From the NCBI GenBank assembly GCA_913057785.1, contig CAJXPD010000020.1, positions 1 through 60,539 of the forward strand: DNA of 60,539 nucleotides. Reading direction: 5' to 3'. The number at the start of each line of letters is the position of its first letter. Position 1 is the first letter of the stretch. The notes under the pieces were generated by a model that was not told the origin of the DNA, ran no database searches, and was given only the letters and a program-made list of their open reading frames with translations. Source of the stretch: an uncultured Lewinella sp. GTDB lineage: Bacteria > Bacteroidota > Bacteroidia > Chitinophagales > Saprospiraceae. Positions 46,198 to 55,672 of the stretch are shown here, one piece after another. The position numbers and the translations under genes are program-made.

Positions 46198-47720
46198 CCC
46201 TTTTCGCGAAGTTTATAAACTGTCTTGACGAGTCCTAATCCCACTAGAATTAGGATGAACAAGGCTGGGAATCCACCCAGTACGCAGAGTAGGCGGATGC
46301 CGTCGACCCCTGCCGAGGTGATCATCACCCATGCAATCAAGCCCACTAGACTTCCCCAAACAATCTTCATGGAAATCGGAGCTTCCGGATTTTCTGGACT
46401 TATTCCTGTGGTACTAATGGCACTCATGGCAGAAATATTGGAATCGGCTGCGGTGACGTAGGAGATAAATATCATAATTAAAGCCAAGATAGAAATCCAG
46501 TAGCCATAGGGTAGATCTCCTAATATCATGAACATGATATTCTCCTCGCCCTGCTCGCTTAGTACCGTAAACAGCTTGCCCTCGCTCGAAATGTCTAATC
46601 CTAAGGAAGCGCCACTAAATATTGTCATCCAAGCACAGGTGAAAATGGCTGGGAAGATCAGATTGTAATTGATGAAGTCTCGGATCGTATAGCCTACTGA
46701 CAGACGACCTAAAAATAGCGCGGCAATGGGTGCCCAAGCAAACCAGTTGGCAAAGTAGAAAACCGTCCAATTATTCATCCAGCCTTCATCTATGTTCGAG
46801 GAGATATTAGTGCTCCGACTAGGGAAGTGATAGACATAATCTACGAAACCATTTTTCCCAAACTCCAACATAGCGCTCGTAGGTCCAAGCAGAAACAGCA
46901 CACCGGCTAGTCCAAAAAATGCTCGTGTGTTCCAATCCGATAATAGGCTTATTCCCTTCTTAAGGCCACTAATGGTTGAAACTATATAGGTAGTCACCAA
47001 GGCCACTCCAATCAAACCCAAGATGATATCAGATTGCTGTACTCCCATGGTATTTTCCAAACCGCCCATCAGAGCAAAAATTCCAGTGCCCAAGGAGGCT
47101 GCCATCCCTGAGATTAAGGCGACTAGACAAATGATATCGAGCACAGTGCCGGCCTTGGAGTGTGTCCAGGGACCAAAGATTGGGTAGAGCAAAGAACTGA
47201 TTCTAAAGGACTGCCTGAGATTATAATACACCAAGGCAAATAAGAGCCCCGCTACTGTGTAGATGCCATAAGGAGTAAAGGACCAGTGCATGAACATGGT
47301 AGCCATAGCAAAATTCGCAGCGGGCGTGCTGTTGGATGCTAAATCCAAGCCAGCGGGAGGCTGATGCAAATGGTACAAGGGTTCTGCCATGCCCCAAAAG
47401 AAGATCCCGGTCGCTACGGTTGTGCAAAGGGCTATGGCAAACCACTTCCATCGCGTTAATATCGGTTGGGCGGCAGCTCCTCCGATCCTAATTTTTCCAG
47501 CCGGTGACAAATAGATAGAGGCCAAGACGATCAAGAATAGAAAAGCGGTCCACGTAAATAGCCAGCCGAAGTGCTGTAGGATCCACTCATTGGTTTGATT
47601 ACAGAAAGCCAGAAAGCTTTCATTATCGTACAGACTATAAGTGATTACGGCTAATAGAAAGATGAGGGTTGGGTAAAAGATCGTATTGTTGATTGACAGT
47701 GCGGACGTCTTTGCTTTCAT
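46188..47720 (-). CDS. BCCT-family (betaine/carnitine/choline) transporter
   Basis: A 510-residue protein with 12 membrane helices. The BCCT signature region is clear: FFWGMAEPLYHLHQPP and ATMFMHWSFTPYGIYTVAGLLFALVYYNL on helices 3-4, and WTVFYFANWFAWAPIAALFLGRLSVGYTIRDF on helix 8, with the tryptophan cage of quaternary-amine binding. It is likely to import betaine-type osmolytes with sodium, consistent with a marine habitat. No long regulatory C-terminal tail (as in BetP) is present. The gene heads away from the two DUF2459 genes, with 10 bases between. Confidence 0.93.
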   Translation of the reverse strand: MKAKTSALSINNTIFYPTLIFLLAVITYSLYDNESFLAFCNQTNEWILQHFGWLFTWTAFLFLIVLASIYLSPAGKIRIGGAAAQPILTRWKWFAIALCTTVATGIFFWGMAEPLYHLHQPPAGLDLASNSTPAANFAMATMFMHWSFTPYGIYTVAGLLFALVYYNLRQSFRISSLLYPIFGPWTHSKAGTVLDIICLVALISGMAASLGTGIFALMGGLENTMGVQQSDIILGLIGVALVTTYIVSTISGLKKGISLLSDWNTRAFFGLAGVLFLLGPTSAMLEFGKNGFVDYVYHFPSRSTNISSNIDEGWMNNWTVFYFANWFAWAPIAALFLGRLSVGYTIRDFINYNLIFPAIFTCAWMTIFSGASLGLDISSEGKLFTVLSEQGEENIMFMILGDLPYGYWISILALIMIFISYVTAADSNISAMSAISTTGISPENPEAPISMKIVWGSLVGLIAWVMITSAGVDGIRLLCVLGGFPALFILILVGLGLVKTVYKLREKGTT

Positions 47721-47730
47721 GTCTCCGATT

Positions 47731-48441
47731 TTAGATCATCACTTCAGGGTTGGAGACGGGCTTTATTTTTTTGAATTGATAGAAAATGGATCGATCTATA
47801 TTGGTCCAGCTCGCCGTGCGCACACCTATTTGTTTGAGGGCTCGTTGCGCCCAAGTATTACAGGTATTAAAGGCATGGTATTTCCCCACCGCTTCGTAGA
47901 ATTGATCATTACTTGTGTAGCCCCTGTCAGAGATCAGCTTTACTTGCTTGGCCTCGTCAAGAGCAAAGGATTGGTGAATAAACCCACACAAGTTAACATA
48001 CTTGTCCTTGGAAACCCGGGTATGGAGGATATTTGTTGTAGGAAGTTCTGTATAAGCATCAATGTGCATTACAGCCGGAGTAGGCAAGAATAAAGTCCGG
48101 AAGGCCAAACCAACCGTTAATTCATTCCATTCTGCAATATCTAAATAGATGGACTTATCCCCCCAGCCAAACCCCAAATAGGTGTCAGGACCTTTGGCTT
48201 CAAATAGTTCTGGAAGAATAATCGGGCTCCAATCGAAGGCTTTGTTCTTGGCTTGGATGATAAAAGTAGCATGCATGCCATTGGTGTGAATGTAAAGATC
48301 AATACCGTTCTCTTCCGGTTGGAAGCCTGGATTAGTAGGAATGAAGGTACCCAATAGCAGCACTAGTCCGTAAGCGAGCAGGAGGGATAGTAGTATCAAT
48401 AGGAGCGAAGCAATCCAGTATAGAATACTGATAAACACCAT
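47731..48441 (-). CDS. DUF2459/TIGR02117 family protein (copy 1)
   Basis: A 236-residue protein with one N-terminal membrane helix (ISILYWIASLLLILLSLLLAYGLVLLLG). The body has family motifs NGIDLYIHTNGMHATFII, YLGFGWGDKSIYLD and CNTWAQRALKQIGVRTA, the last with a conserved Cys in a papain-like context. The family is of unknown function. It is a paralogue of the gene at 48499-49236, which lies upstream on the same strand 57 bases away. It is followed after 10 bases by the BCCT transporter gene, so the three may be one unit. Confidence 0.8.
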   Translation of the reverse strand: MVFISILYWIASLLLILLSLLLAYGLVLLLGTFIPTNPGFQPEENGIDLYIHTNGMHATFIIQAKNKAFDWSPIILPELFEAKGPDTYLGFGWGDKSIYLDIAEWNELTVGLAFRTLFLPTPAVMHIDAYTELPTTNILHTRVSKDKYVNLCGFIHQSFALDEAKQVKLISDRGYTSNDQFYEAVGKYHAFNTCNTWAQRALKQIGVRTASWTNIDRSIFYQFKKIKPVSNPEVMI

Positions 48442-48498
48442 TAATTGGATTTGGGTGGAAAATGGAAAAGCAGCTGCCTAGAATACACGGCAAGGTCT

Positions 48499-49236
48499 TT
48501 AAGAAGGTTGATTAACCGGCGTAGGACTAATCATCTCTTCTAGCACTGGAGCCGTTTTGATTTTATCTAATTGATAAAATATGCCTTTTTCTAAAGGAGA
48601 CCACAATGCCGTTCTAACTCCAATTCGCTTAAGTCCTTTATTTACCCAGTAGTTACAAGTATGGAAAGCATGATATACTCCATGGGCCTGATAGAAATTA
48701 TCATCTGGGGTGTAGCCAACATCCGGAATCAAGTCGAGATTTTGATTCGAATCTAAACGGAAGGCATTGTAAATAAAACTACTAAGATGAACGTAGCTGC
48801 TAGGTGAAATAGTGATTTTTTCTACTCGTAAAGTGTCATGGGGTAGGGTTTCATAGCCCGTAACATGCATAATAGTGGGAGTAGGATAGAGCATGGCTTT
48901 TGCTGCAATCCTCAAAGGTAGATTGTCCCAGGTTTCTAATTCGAGGTAAAAGCCTGGATCACCCCATCCAATACCAAGGTATGGGTACTCTGTGAGCGGT
49001 TTGGCATAGGGACTACCATCTATAATTTTGGTCCAGTCAAATAACTGATTCTGGGTAGGAACGATGTAATCGACATGCATGCCATTAGTACTGACGAAAA
49101 TATCAATGCCATTCTTAGCGGGCTTGAATTTTCTATTAACTGGAATGAGGGTGCCGATGGGTATTAAGAGAAGATAGGTGACTACGATGAGTATGACAAG
49201 TAAGATCAAACCTCCAATGGTACTGAGCAAAATCAT
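48499..49236 (-). CDS. DUF2459/TIGR02117 family protein (copy 2)
   Basis: A 245-residue protein with an N-terminal membrane helix (IGGLILLVILIVVTYLLLI) and the same motif order as its neighbour: NGIDIFVSTNGMHVDYIV, YLGIGWGDPGFYLE, HVTGYETLPHDTL and CNYWVNKGLKRIGVRTA. The conserved Gly-Trp-Gly-Asp and Cys could be functional, but no activity is known. The two genes are a tandem duplication that has diverged to roughly half identity by eye. Confidence 0.8.
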   Translation of the reverse strand: MILLSTIGGLILLVILIVVTYLLLIPIGTLIPVNRKFKPAKNGIDIFVSTNGMHVDYIVPTQNQLFDWTKIIDGSPYAKPLTEYPYLGIGWGDPGFYLELETWDNLPLRIAAKAMLYPTPTIMHVTGYETLPHDTLRVEKITISPSSYVHLSSFIYNAFRLDSNQNLDLIPDVGYTPDDNFYQAHGVYHAFHTCNYWVNKGLKRIGVRTALWSPLEKGIFYQLDKIKTAPVLEEMISPTPVNQPS

Positions 49237-49426
49237 GGCAGTAGTAGCTTTTGTCTTCGAAATTCGCAGAAAGGTAAGGGGAATAGATTAATGTAAGGTG
49301 AACTGATTACTATTATTTCTTTAATTTTTATGGAAGGCGCCGGTCGGCATCGCTAAGATTTTCAAGACGATCTAAGGCCTTGAGGTGGCCAAACCGTATT
49401 TGAGGAAGGGGAGATAAGCTAGGAAA

Positions 49427-49462
49427 CCGCACAACCGAAAGAGAAGCCCTTCGGTTGTACGG
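49427..49462 (-). terminator. Terminator-like hairpin after the VWA gene
   Basis: CCGCACAACCGAA (49427-49439) pairs with TTCGGTTGTACGG (49450-49462), 12 of 13 pairs. It lies just past the minus-strand stop at 49471, with a short T-run. Confidence 0.6.
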
Positions 49463-49470
49463 CTTGATGT

Positions 49471-50967
49471 TTACCTTAGATCTTTGGCTTTATCCACCAG
49501 ATCGATGAATTCCCAACGATAGTTATGAGGGTCATAACTATTAGCATTAATAGCCCACTGAACCAGATGATCATAATTCAGAATACCCTTATATTCTGAT
49601 TCCCCTAGTATAAGGGCAAAACCAGCCGCCGCCGTGGCAAAACGCATATTCTCAGAAGCCATAGTGAAGAGGACTTCACGATCGGGAATCTCTAACTGCA
49701 AAGGAATGCTAGTTGAACTAGTAGGTTCCTTGTAGCGAAAATCGATAGTGGTTACGGGACCTCTTCCACTTCCGCCTGCAGGAATTAACTCGTACAAGGC
49801 CGTAATGGTTTGATTGGCTCCAATTTCCCCGGCATCCTTGCTGTCATCTTCGAAATCGCTTTCTTCTAGCAGCCGATTTTCATAGCCTATCAGGCGATAA
49901 GCCCGGACTTGCTCAGGGTTGAAATCAATCTGGATTTTCACATCTTTAGCGACGGTATAAAACTTCTTGAACTCATGAATGAACACCTTTTTAGCCTGTT
50001 CAATATTGTCGAGGTATTCATAATTGCCGTTACCATTATTGGCAATCTGTTCCATTTTTCCATCTTGGAGATTGCCCGTTCCTACACCAAGAATAGTTAA
50101 AAATACACCGGATTCTCTTTTTTCTTCAATGAGTTCTACTAGTTCACCTTGATTAGATATTCCGACATTGAAATCACCATCGGAGCCCAAAATTACCCGA
50201 TTGTTGCCACCGGGTATGAAGGCCTCCTCCGCTAGTTCGTAGGCTGTGATGATTCCTTGGGCACCAGCTGTACTTCCTCCTGCATCTAAGCCGTTTATTG
50301 CCGATTTTATGATGTCCTTGAAACGTCCACTTGTTGGTTCGAGTAGCACGCCGGCCTTTCCCGCGTAAGTGACAATGGCCAATTTATCATCTTCATCCAT
50401 CTCGTCTACGAAGAGCTTAAAACTCTCCTTTAGAAGATCTAGTTTTCCTGGCTGCTTCATGGAGCCTGATACATCAATAAGCAAAACGAAATTACTAGCG
50501 GGTAATTGATGATCGGGAATATCTTTTCCTCGAATCCCAATTCGTAGCAGTTTATGCCCGGGAGTCCAGGGACAGGCACTTACTTCTCCATTAAGACTTA
50601 TAGGAGCATTCCCGTTTTGTGGGTAATCGTAAGGGAAGTAATTAATGAATTCTTCGGTTCGGATAGCAGCCTTAGGGGGTAAGGTATTACTGGTCAGAAA
50701 CCGGCGCGTATTGCTGTAGGAGGCACCGTCTGCATCAATAGAGAAGGTGGATACCGGCTCGTCTAGTGTGATGATGAAAGGGTTTTCTTCGACTTCATTA
50801 TAACCTTCTCCTTTCCATTCATCTGGCGCAAAGCCCCCGCTTCCTCCAAAATTGGCAAGATCAGCAGAGGTAGTCGGTGAAAGATTGACATCCTCCGACT
50901 GTGGATCTGAGCAAAAGGTAAAGAGAAGAGCAGCGACGGATAGCACAAGTAGGTGTTTAGTTTTCAT
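49471..50967 (-). CDS. YfbK-like von Willebrand factor A lipoprotein
   Basis: A 498-residue protein with a lipoprotein signal (LLVLSVAALLFTFC). The order of parts matches YfbK: an N-terminal VWFA_N segment (STFSIDADGASYSNTRRFL, LPPKAAIRTEEFINYFPYDY), then a VWA domain with MIDAS motif DVSGSM, T and DGDFNVG, then DUF3520 (GENRLLEESDFEDDSKDAG, FATAAAGFALILGESEYKG). VWA domains bind divalent metal and protein partners; the YfbK family is otherwise uncharacterised. It is a single gene, divergent from the NRAMP-like gene. Confidence 0.92.
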   Translation of the reverse strand: MKTKHLLVLSVAALLFTFCSDPQSEDVNLSPTTSADLANFGGSGGFAPDEWKGEGYNEVEENPFIITLDEPVSTFSIDADGASYSNTRRFLTSNTLPPKAAIRTEEFINYFPYDYPQNGNAPISLNGEVSACPWTPGHKLLRIGIRGKDIPDHQLPASNFVLLIDVSGSMKQPGKLDLLKESFKLFVDEMDEDDKLAIVTYAGKAGVLLEPTSGRFKDIIKSAINGLDAGGSTAGAQGIITAYELAEEAFIPGGNNRVILGSDGDFNVGISNQGELVELIEEKRESGVFLTILGVGTGNLQDGKMEQIANNGNGNYEYLDNIEQAKKVFIHEFKKFYTVAKDVKIQIDFNPEQVRAYRLIGYENRLLEESDFEDDSKDAGEIGANQTITALYELIPAGGSGRGPVTTIDFRYKEPTSSTSIPLQLEIPDREVLFTMASENMRFATAAAGFALILGESEYKGILNYDHLVQWAINANSYDPHNYRWEFIDLVDKAKDLR

Positions 50968-51277
50968 GACCGATATTGTTTTTCTGTTTAAGAATGTTCG
51001 TGTGTATTGCTTCAGTGGTCAATGGGAGATAAAGTTGATCTAAAAAGGATATTTAACTACAAGTCCTTGGTACTATTAAGGTTAGACTACTTGCACCGAT
51101 GATTTGGTTGGGGTAGATGGTACATTTTGGGAAGGGGACAGATGCGATTATCAGTACCTTTGCCCTCCCTTATACTTATTCTCAACGTAAATAGAGTTGC
51201 TTAATGGATGGATATGAAATCTTATAACTTTAGGCTTATGGCGCTAAATTTTATAGTATTTTGGGGAAAAGCCAACT
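50968..51277. other. Divergent intergenic region between VWA and NRAMP-like genes
   Basis: No gene is seen in these 310 bases. TACCTTTG at 51155-51162 matches the -7 motif for the plus strand, but the nearest TTG box is 25 bases away, longer than usual, and it lies 116 bases from the ATG, so its role is doubtful. Confidence 0.35.
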
Positions 51278-52480
51278 ATGAAAATCGTCTTGCCTAAACG
51301 TATCCAACAGTTGGGGCCAGGTCTTATCACTGCTGCTCTGATTTTTGGTCCTGGTAGCCTAACGGTAGGGACCAAGTTAGGGGCTGGATTTGGGTATAAG
51401 TTGTTGTGGGTGATTCCAGTATTGATTGTGTTGATGATAGCTTATACAGGCATGGCAGCAAGGATTGGCATCGCCTTGACTCATTCCCCCATGGATCACA
51501 TACGCAAGCGGTATGGTCGATTTACAGCAGTAGTGCTGGGCTTAGGGATGTTGGGCATAACGGGGGCTTTTCAAGCCGGTAACTCAATAGGAGCAGGTTT
51601 GGCTTTTGGAGAGTTGACCAGCACGTCCACCAGTATATGGGTAATCTTCTTCGCAATTGCCGCCATTTCATTGCTTTTTTTCCGCTCCTTCTATCAGATT
51701 TTAGAGAAAATCATGATTGCTTTGGTGCTCCTGATGCTCGCCTCCTTTTTCCTCACCTTGTTACTGAGTCAACCGAATCTATCTTCCTTGCTAAAAGGTT
51801 TTATCCCAAGTCTACCCAACGGTAGTGAGTTGCTAACCATTGCCTTGGTGGCTTCTAGCTTTTCCACCGTTGCTGCCTTCTATCAAGCTTATTTGGTACA
51901 GGAGAAAGGATGGAGGGAATCCGATTATCAAACAGCCCTCAGAGAAAGTAGAAATGGGATTTTCATTTTGGGGTTATTGAGCAGTATGATTATCATCGTG
52001 GCGGCAGCTATATTACAGCGAGAGAACATTGAGGTCAATGCTGCTTCCGATTTGGGGTTGGCTTTGGAGCCACTTTTTGGACGATACGCCACGGTAGCTT
52101 TTATGGTTGGTTTCTTTGCTGCTTCTTTTTCTTCTTTAATTGGAAATGCCACGATAGGAGGAGCGTTATTGGCAGATGCCTTGGGTATGGGGCGATCGCT
52201 TAGTTCTTGGCCAGTTCGGCTATGCATCATTGGAGTGATACTCTTCGGTTCCACCATTGCCCTTCTCTACGGGGGACTACCTTTGCAACTCATCATCTTT
52301 GCACAGGCACTAACGATCATTATTGCTCCGGCGGCAGCTGTATTTATCTTGCTCATGGCGAATGATAGGAGTATCATGGGGAAGCATACCGCAGGCTTAA
52401 GGCGCAACGTCATTCCCATTGCTGGTTTAGTGATTCTTTTGTCTCTAGCCATCTATAATATAAAATCCATATTCTTCTAA
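51278..52480 (+). CDS. NRAMP-related transporter lacking the canonical metal-site residues
   Basis: A 400-residue protein with about 11 membrane helices and the overall NRAMP fold (QQLGPGLITAALIFGPGSLTVG, MAYTGMAARIGI-type helix 2, FYQAYLVQEKGW on helix 6). Canonical NRAMP proteins bind Mn or Fe with the DPGN motif of helix 1 and the MPH motif of helix 6. Here helix 1 reads GPGS and helix 6 reads SSFSTVAAF, so the Asp, Asn, Met and His ligands are absent. It may move another ion or a small organic solute. It begins a plus-strand operon with an epimerase-like and a DHDPS-like gene (16 bases to each next gene), which points to an organic substrate. Confidence 0.8.
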   Translation: MKIVLPKRIQQLGPGLITAALIFGPGSLTVGTKLGAGFGYKLLWVIPVLIVLMIAYTGMAARIGIALTHSPMDHIRKRYGRFTAVVLGLGMLGITGAFQAGNSIGAGLAFGELTSTSTSIWVIFFAIAAISLLFFRSFYQILEKIMIALVLLMLASFFLTLLLSQPNLSSLLKGFIPSLPNGSELLTIALVASSFSTVAAFYQAYLVQEKGWRESDYQTALRESRNGIFILGLLSSMIIIVAAAILQRENIEVNAASDLGLALEPLFGRYATVAFMVGFFAASFSSLIGNATIGGALLADALGMGRSLSSWPVRLCIIGVILFGSTIALLYGGLPLQLIIFAQALTIIIAPAAAVFILLMANDRSIMGKHTAGLRRNVIPIAGLVILLSLAIYNIKSIFF

Positions 52481-52496
52481 GAAGCCATTTTAGACT

Positions 52497-53513
52497 ATGA
52501 AAACAACAGCCGAATTAATGGATCGCCTTACTGTTCCTGCCCCATCCTTGCTTGAAGATATCACAAAGATTCAGGGAGATTTGCTGATTTTGGGTGTCGG
52601 TGGGAAAATGGGACCTAGCCTGGCGATCTTGGCTAAAAGGGCCTTCTTGCAGCGAGGATTGGCCAACCGAGTAATTGGAGTTTCCCGTTTTTCTGATCCA
52701 TTGAAACAGCAAGAACTGCAAGAAGCTGGCGTAGAAACCATTCGCGGTGATCTTTTGGATGATGGTTTTGTCCAGTCCTTACCTTCCATTCCCAATGTGA
52801 TTTTCATGGCTGGCCAGAAATTTGGTACTATAGGTCAAGAACCGCTCACTTGGGCTATGAATACCTATCTACCAGGTCGAGTAGCCGAAAAATTTAGAGC
52901 TTCTAGAATTGTAGTTTTTTCTACCGGCAATGTATACCCGTTCACAGCAGTGACTGGTGCTGGTGCGGCCGAGGAGACGCCCATAGGACCAGTAGGAGAG
53001 TATGCGCAATCTTGCTTAGGGCGAGAGCGCATGTTCCAATACTTTGCTAAACAATATGATACTCCCATTTTAATTTTTCGACTGAACTATGCTCTTGACC
53101 TTCGGTATGGTGTTTTGAATGATATCGCTCGCAAGGTATGGCGGGAGGAGCCGATTAATTTGGACATGGGCTATGTGAATGTGATCTGGCAAGGAGATGC
53201 TAATGCCTATGCGATTCGATCCTTACTACTTTGCCAATCACCTACTAGAGTACTCAATGTGACAGGCCCAGAAAAGTTGAGCCTGAGGGACTTGGCTACA
53301 ACCTTTGGCAAGCGCTTGCAAAAACAGGTCCATTTTGAAGGCGAAGCCAGTTCTACTGCTCTACTGAGTGATGCGAGTCAGTGCTTTCAAGACATGGGAA
53401 GACCTTCTGTGAGTGCCGATCAACTAATTGATTGGACCGTAGAATGGATTCAGAGCGGGGGAGAAGCCTTGAATAAACCGACGAAATTCCAAGTGAGGGA
53501 CGGTAAATTTTAA
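52497..53513 (+). CDS. NAD-dependent epimerase/dehydratase-like protein
   Basis: A 338-residue Rossmann protein with a variant dinucleotide motif GVGGKMG near residue 35 and the family segments FSTGNVYPF, DLRYGVLNDIARKVW and LNVTGPEKLSLRDLATTFG. The usual YxxxK catalytic pair is altered: the site reads GEYAQSCLGRE, so Tyr is present but the Lys position is not. It therefore may be a reductase-like or binding variant, or use another base. It is the middle gene of an operon with the NRAMP-like transporter (16 bases before) and the DHDPS-like enzyme (16 bases after), which suggests one catabolic route for a sugar or sugar acid. Confidence 0.82.
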   Translation: MKTTAELMDRLTVPAPSLLEDITKIQGDLLILGVGGKMGPSLAILAKRAFLQRGLANRVIGVSRFSDPLKQQELQEAGVETIRGDLLDDGFVQSLPSIPNVIFMAGQKFGTIGQEPLTWAMNTYLPGRVAEKFRASRIVVFSTGNVYPFTAVTGAGAAEETPIGPVGEYAQSCLGRERMFQYFAKQYDTPILIFRLNYALDLRYGVLNDIARKVWREEPINLDMGYVNVIWQGDANAYAIRSLLLCQSPTRVLNVTGPEKLSLRDLATTFGKRLQKQVHFEGEASSTALLSDASQCFQDMGRPSVSADQLIDWTVEWIQSGGEALNKPTKFQVRDGKF

Positions 53514-53529
53514 ATCTTTTCATAGCGAA

Positions 53530-54588
53530 ATGCACGAGATGCTGACTTTAGAAAAACGAGCGTTGCTGCTCCAAGGGACGGTAATTCCAGCACATCCATT
53601 GGCTTTAAACCAGAATCGGACTTTGGATGAATTTCACCAGCGATTGCTGACTCGTTATTACCTCGCCGCAGGGGTAGGGGGATTAGCAGTTGGGGTCCAT
53701 ACTACCCAATTTGCGATTCGCGATCCTGCGATTGATCTCTTTGAACGAGTGCTAGCCTTGGCAGCCGAAGAGGTAGAGCGAGCGGAGCTGAAGCGCCCGA
53801 TGCTCAAGATCGCAGGAGTAACGGGGGCAACAAATCAAGCTTGTCAGGAAGCAGAACTGGCAAAGGGAATGGGCTATGACTTAGTTTTGCTCAGTTCGAA
53901 TGGATTAGGAGATTGGTCCGAAGAAGCCCTTTTAGAACGTGCGAAAGCCGTGGGAGAGATAATACCCATTTTTGGCTTTTACCTGCAGCCAGCGGTGGGC
54001 GGAAGGGTGCTATCTCGAAGTTTCTGGGCGGCTTTTGCTGAGCTGGAGCAAGTCCTGGCCATCAAGATCGCTCCTTTTAACCGATATCAAACCCTAGATG
54101 TAGTGCAAGCGGTATGTGCTTCTAGTCGCCATGCTGAGATCGCCCTGTACACTGGGAATGATGATAACATCGTGCTCGATCTACTCAGTACTTTCGAGTT
54201 TGAAACTGCACAAGGGAAGGTCAGAAAAGACATTGTGGGTGGTTTACTCGGGCATTGGGCGGTATGGACCCGGCAAGCTGTGCTGCTGCTAGATCGGATT
54301 CACGCACAAAAGCGTGGCGGCAAGCCGATGTCTGACCAATGGTTAACCGAGGCGCTTCAAGTTACTGACGCAAATGCTGCTTTTTTTGATGCTGCTAATC
54401 AATTCAAAGGATGTATTGCAGGGTTGCACGAGGTTTTACGGCGGCAAGGTTTAATGCAAGGTCTATGGTGTCTTGATCCTGACGAAGGCCTTTCTTCCGG
54501 GCAAAAAGAAGAGGTAGACCGCGTGTATAAAGCTTATCCTCATCTGCATGATGATGCTTTTGTGCAACACTTCTTACAAAGCCATTAG
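53530..54588 (+). CDS. Dihydrodipicolinate synthase-family aldolase/lyase
   Basis: A 352-residue TIM-barrel enzyme of the DapA/NAL superfamily. The Schiff-base lysine is K179 in LAIKIAPFNRYQT and the partner tyrosine Y151 in FGFYLQPAVGG. The strand-1 loop (VIPAHPLALNQNRTLDE) and GGLAVGVHTTQF match the group. It is longer than DapA (about 290) because of a C-terminal extension. The reaction is likely the aldol or dehydratase step on a 2-keto acid. It closes the NRAMP-like/epimerase operon. Lysine synthesis by this gene is unlikely given the context. The stop lies 8 bases from the convergent GNAT gene. Confidence 0.85.
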   Translation: MHEMLTLEKRALLLQGTVIPAHPLALNQNRTLDEFHQRLLTRYYLAAGVGGLAVGVHTTQFAIRDPAIDLFERVLALAAEEVERAELKRPMLKIAGVTGATNQACQEAELAKGMGYDLVLLSSNGLGDWSEEALLERAKAVGEIIPIFGFYLQPAVGGRVLSRSFWAAFAELEQVLAIKIAPFNRYQTLDVVQAVCASSRHAEIALYTGNDDNIVLDLLSTFEFETAQGKVRKDIVGGLLGHWAVWTRQAVLLLDRIHAQKRGGKPMSDQWLTEALQVTDANAAFFDAANQFKGCIAGLHEVLRRQGLMQGLWCLDPDEGLSSGQKEEVDRVYKAYPHLHDDAFVQHFLQSH

Positions 54589-54596
54589 ATGTGTAC

Positions 54597-55454
54597 TTAG
54601 CCAAAAGCCGGTCCAGCAATGGCGTATGGCTTTAAACTTTGGCGAGCAAAATATTGCTCCCCGCAGCACATTCGCGCAAAGGATCGCTGAATGGTAAACC
54701 CCATGGTTCTAAGCGTTTCCACCCAATGCTTTTTATTGGTGGGAGCATCGATAATCAAGGGACGATTTGAGGCGGTACGGCATGCTGCTGCAAGAAGCGC
54801 TATCGCAATCTCTTCATTATCAGCTACTAATGGGCCAATCTGGTGGAATTGACTCCCGGCTCTCCCTAAACAATATCCAATGATTGTTTCATCCTGTACA
54901 GCTTTGAAGGCGGAAGCAGGCGCTCTATGGAAGAAATCCAGTAGCAAAAGGTTTCGATCGAATTGTAGATGACGCTTGTCATAGCTGCTGAGTAAGGGCA
55001 AGTCTTCCTGCTTAATATTTTGGATCTCAAAGTAGGTAGGTTGGGGCAATAGGGTAGGAATCTTACCCTCCATTCGAACTACCTCCCCTGCTACCTGGAA
55101 GCCAAGTGAATGGTAAAGCGGTTGCCCCATGGCAGTAGCATCTAGCATTATTGGGCCTTTGCGTCGGGCATAAGTAAGTGCAGCTTGTAGTAGATGGGTT
55201 CCAATACCTTTTCCTCTATGCGCTGGGGCAACCAATACCATTCCGATCCAATAGAAAGCCGCTTGATAATTAATAGTGATAGTGGTGCCAACCGATTCCC
55301 CGTCGAAGGTGGCGACGAAAGCTCCGCCTGAGCTTTGCTGCAACAATAAATTCCAGTCTGCTTCTACCTGATTCCAATTGGCCCAAGATTTAAGCTGCAT
55401 ACCTAGTGGGATATGCTGAGGCTCAAAAGGAATGAGACTAATTGGATTTTCCAT
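54597..55454 (-). CDS. GNAT acetyltransferase with two GNAT-like halves
   Basis: A 285-residue protein. The first half has the full acetyl-CoA motif A (VLVAPAHRGKGIGTHLLQAAL), with strand-helix context GTTITINYQAAFYWIGM. The second half (DLPLLSSYDKRHLQFDRNLLL, then RPLIIDAPTNKKHWVETLRTMGF) is a degenerate GNAT-like domain, as in double GNAT proteins. It transfers an acetyl group from acetyl-CoA to an unknown amine. It is a single gene with a 744-base gap upstream that holds the second RNA locus. Confidence 0.85.
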   Translation of the reverse strand: MENPISLIPFEPQHIPLGMQLKSWANWNQVEADWNLLLQQSSGGAFVATFDGESVGTTITINYQAAFYWIGMVLVAPAHRGKGIGTHLLQAALTYARRKGPIMLDATAMGQPLYHSLGFQVAGEVVRMEGKIPTLLPQPTYFEIQNIKQEDLPLLSSYDKRHLQFDRNLLLLDFFHRAPASAFKAVQDETIIGYCLGRAGSQFHQIGPLVADNEEIAIALLAAACRTASNRPLIIDAPTNKKHWVETLRTMGFTIQRSFARMCCGEQYFARQSLKPYAIAGPAFG

Positions 55455-55672
55455 ATTCGTAATTATCTAGGATGAATCTTGTACTGAAGCTTTTCAGTTA
55501 TTGAAAAAATCACATAAATGATGAGATTTTGATGCAAAAGATAATGGGAAACGGCTATTCTTTGCAAAAATATCAATCCAGCGATCGCTTTGGTCGCAAA
55601 ATTTTGAAGATTATCACTCAGATCAGTTTTTATTAGAAGAAATCTAAAAATTTATTTTTTTCTTTAAAAAAT

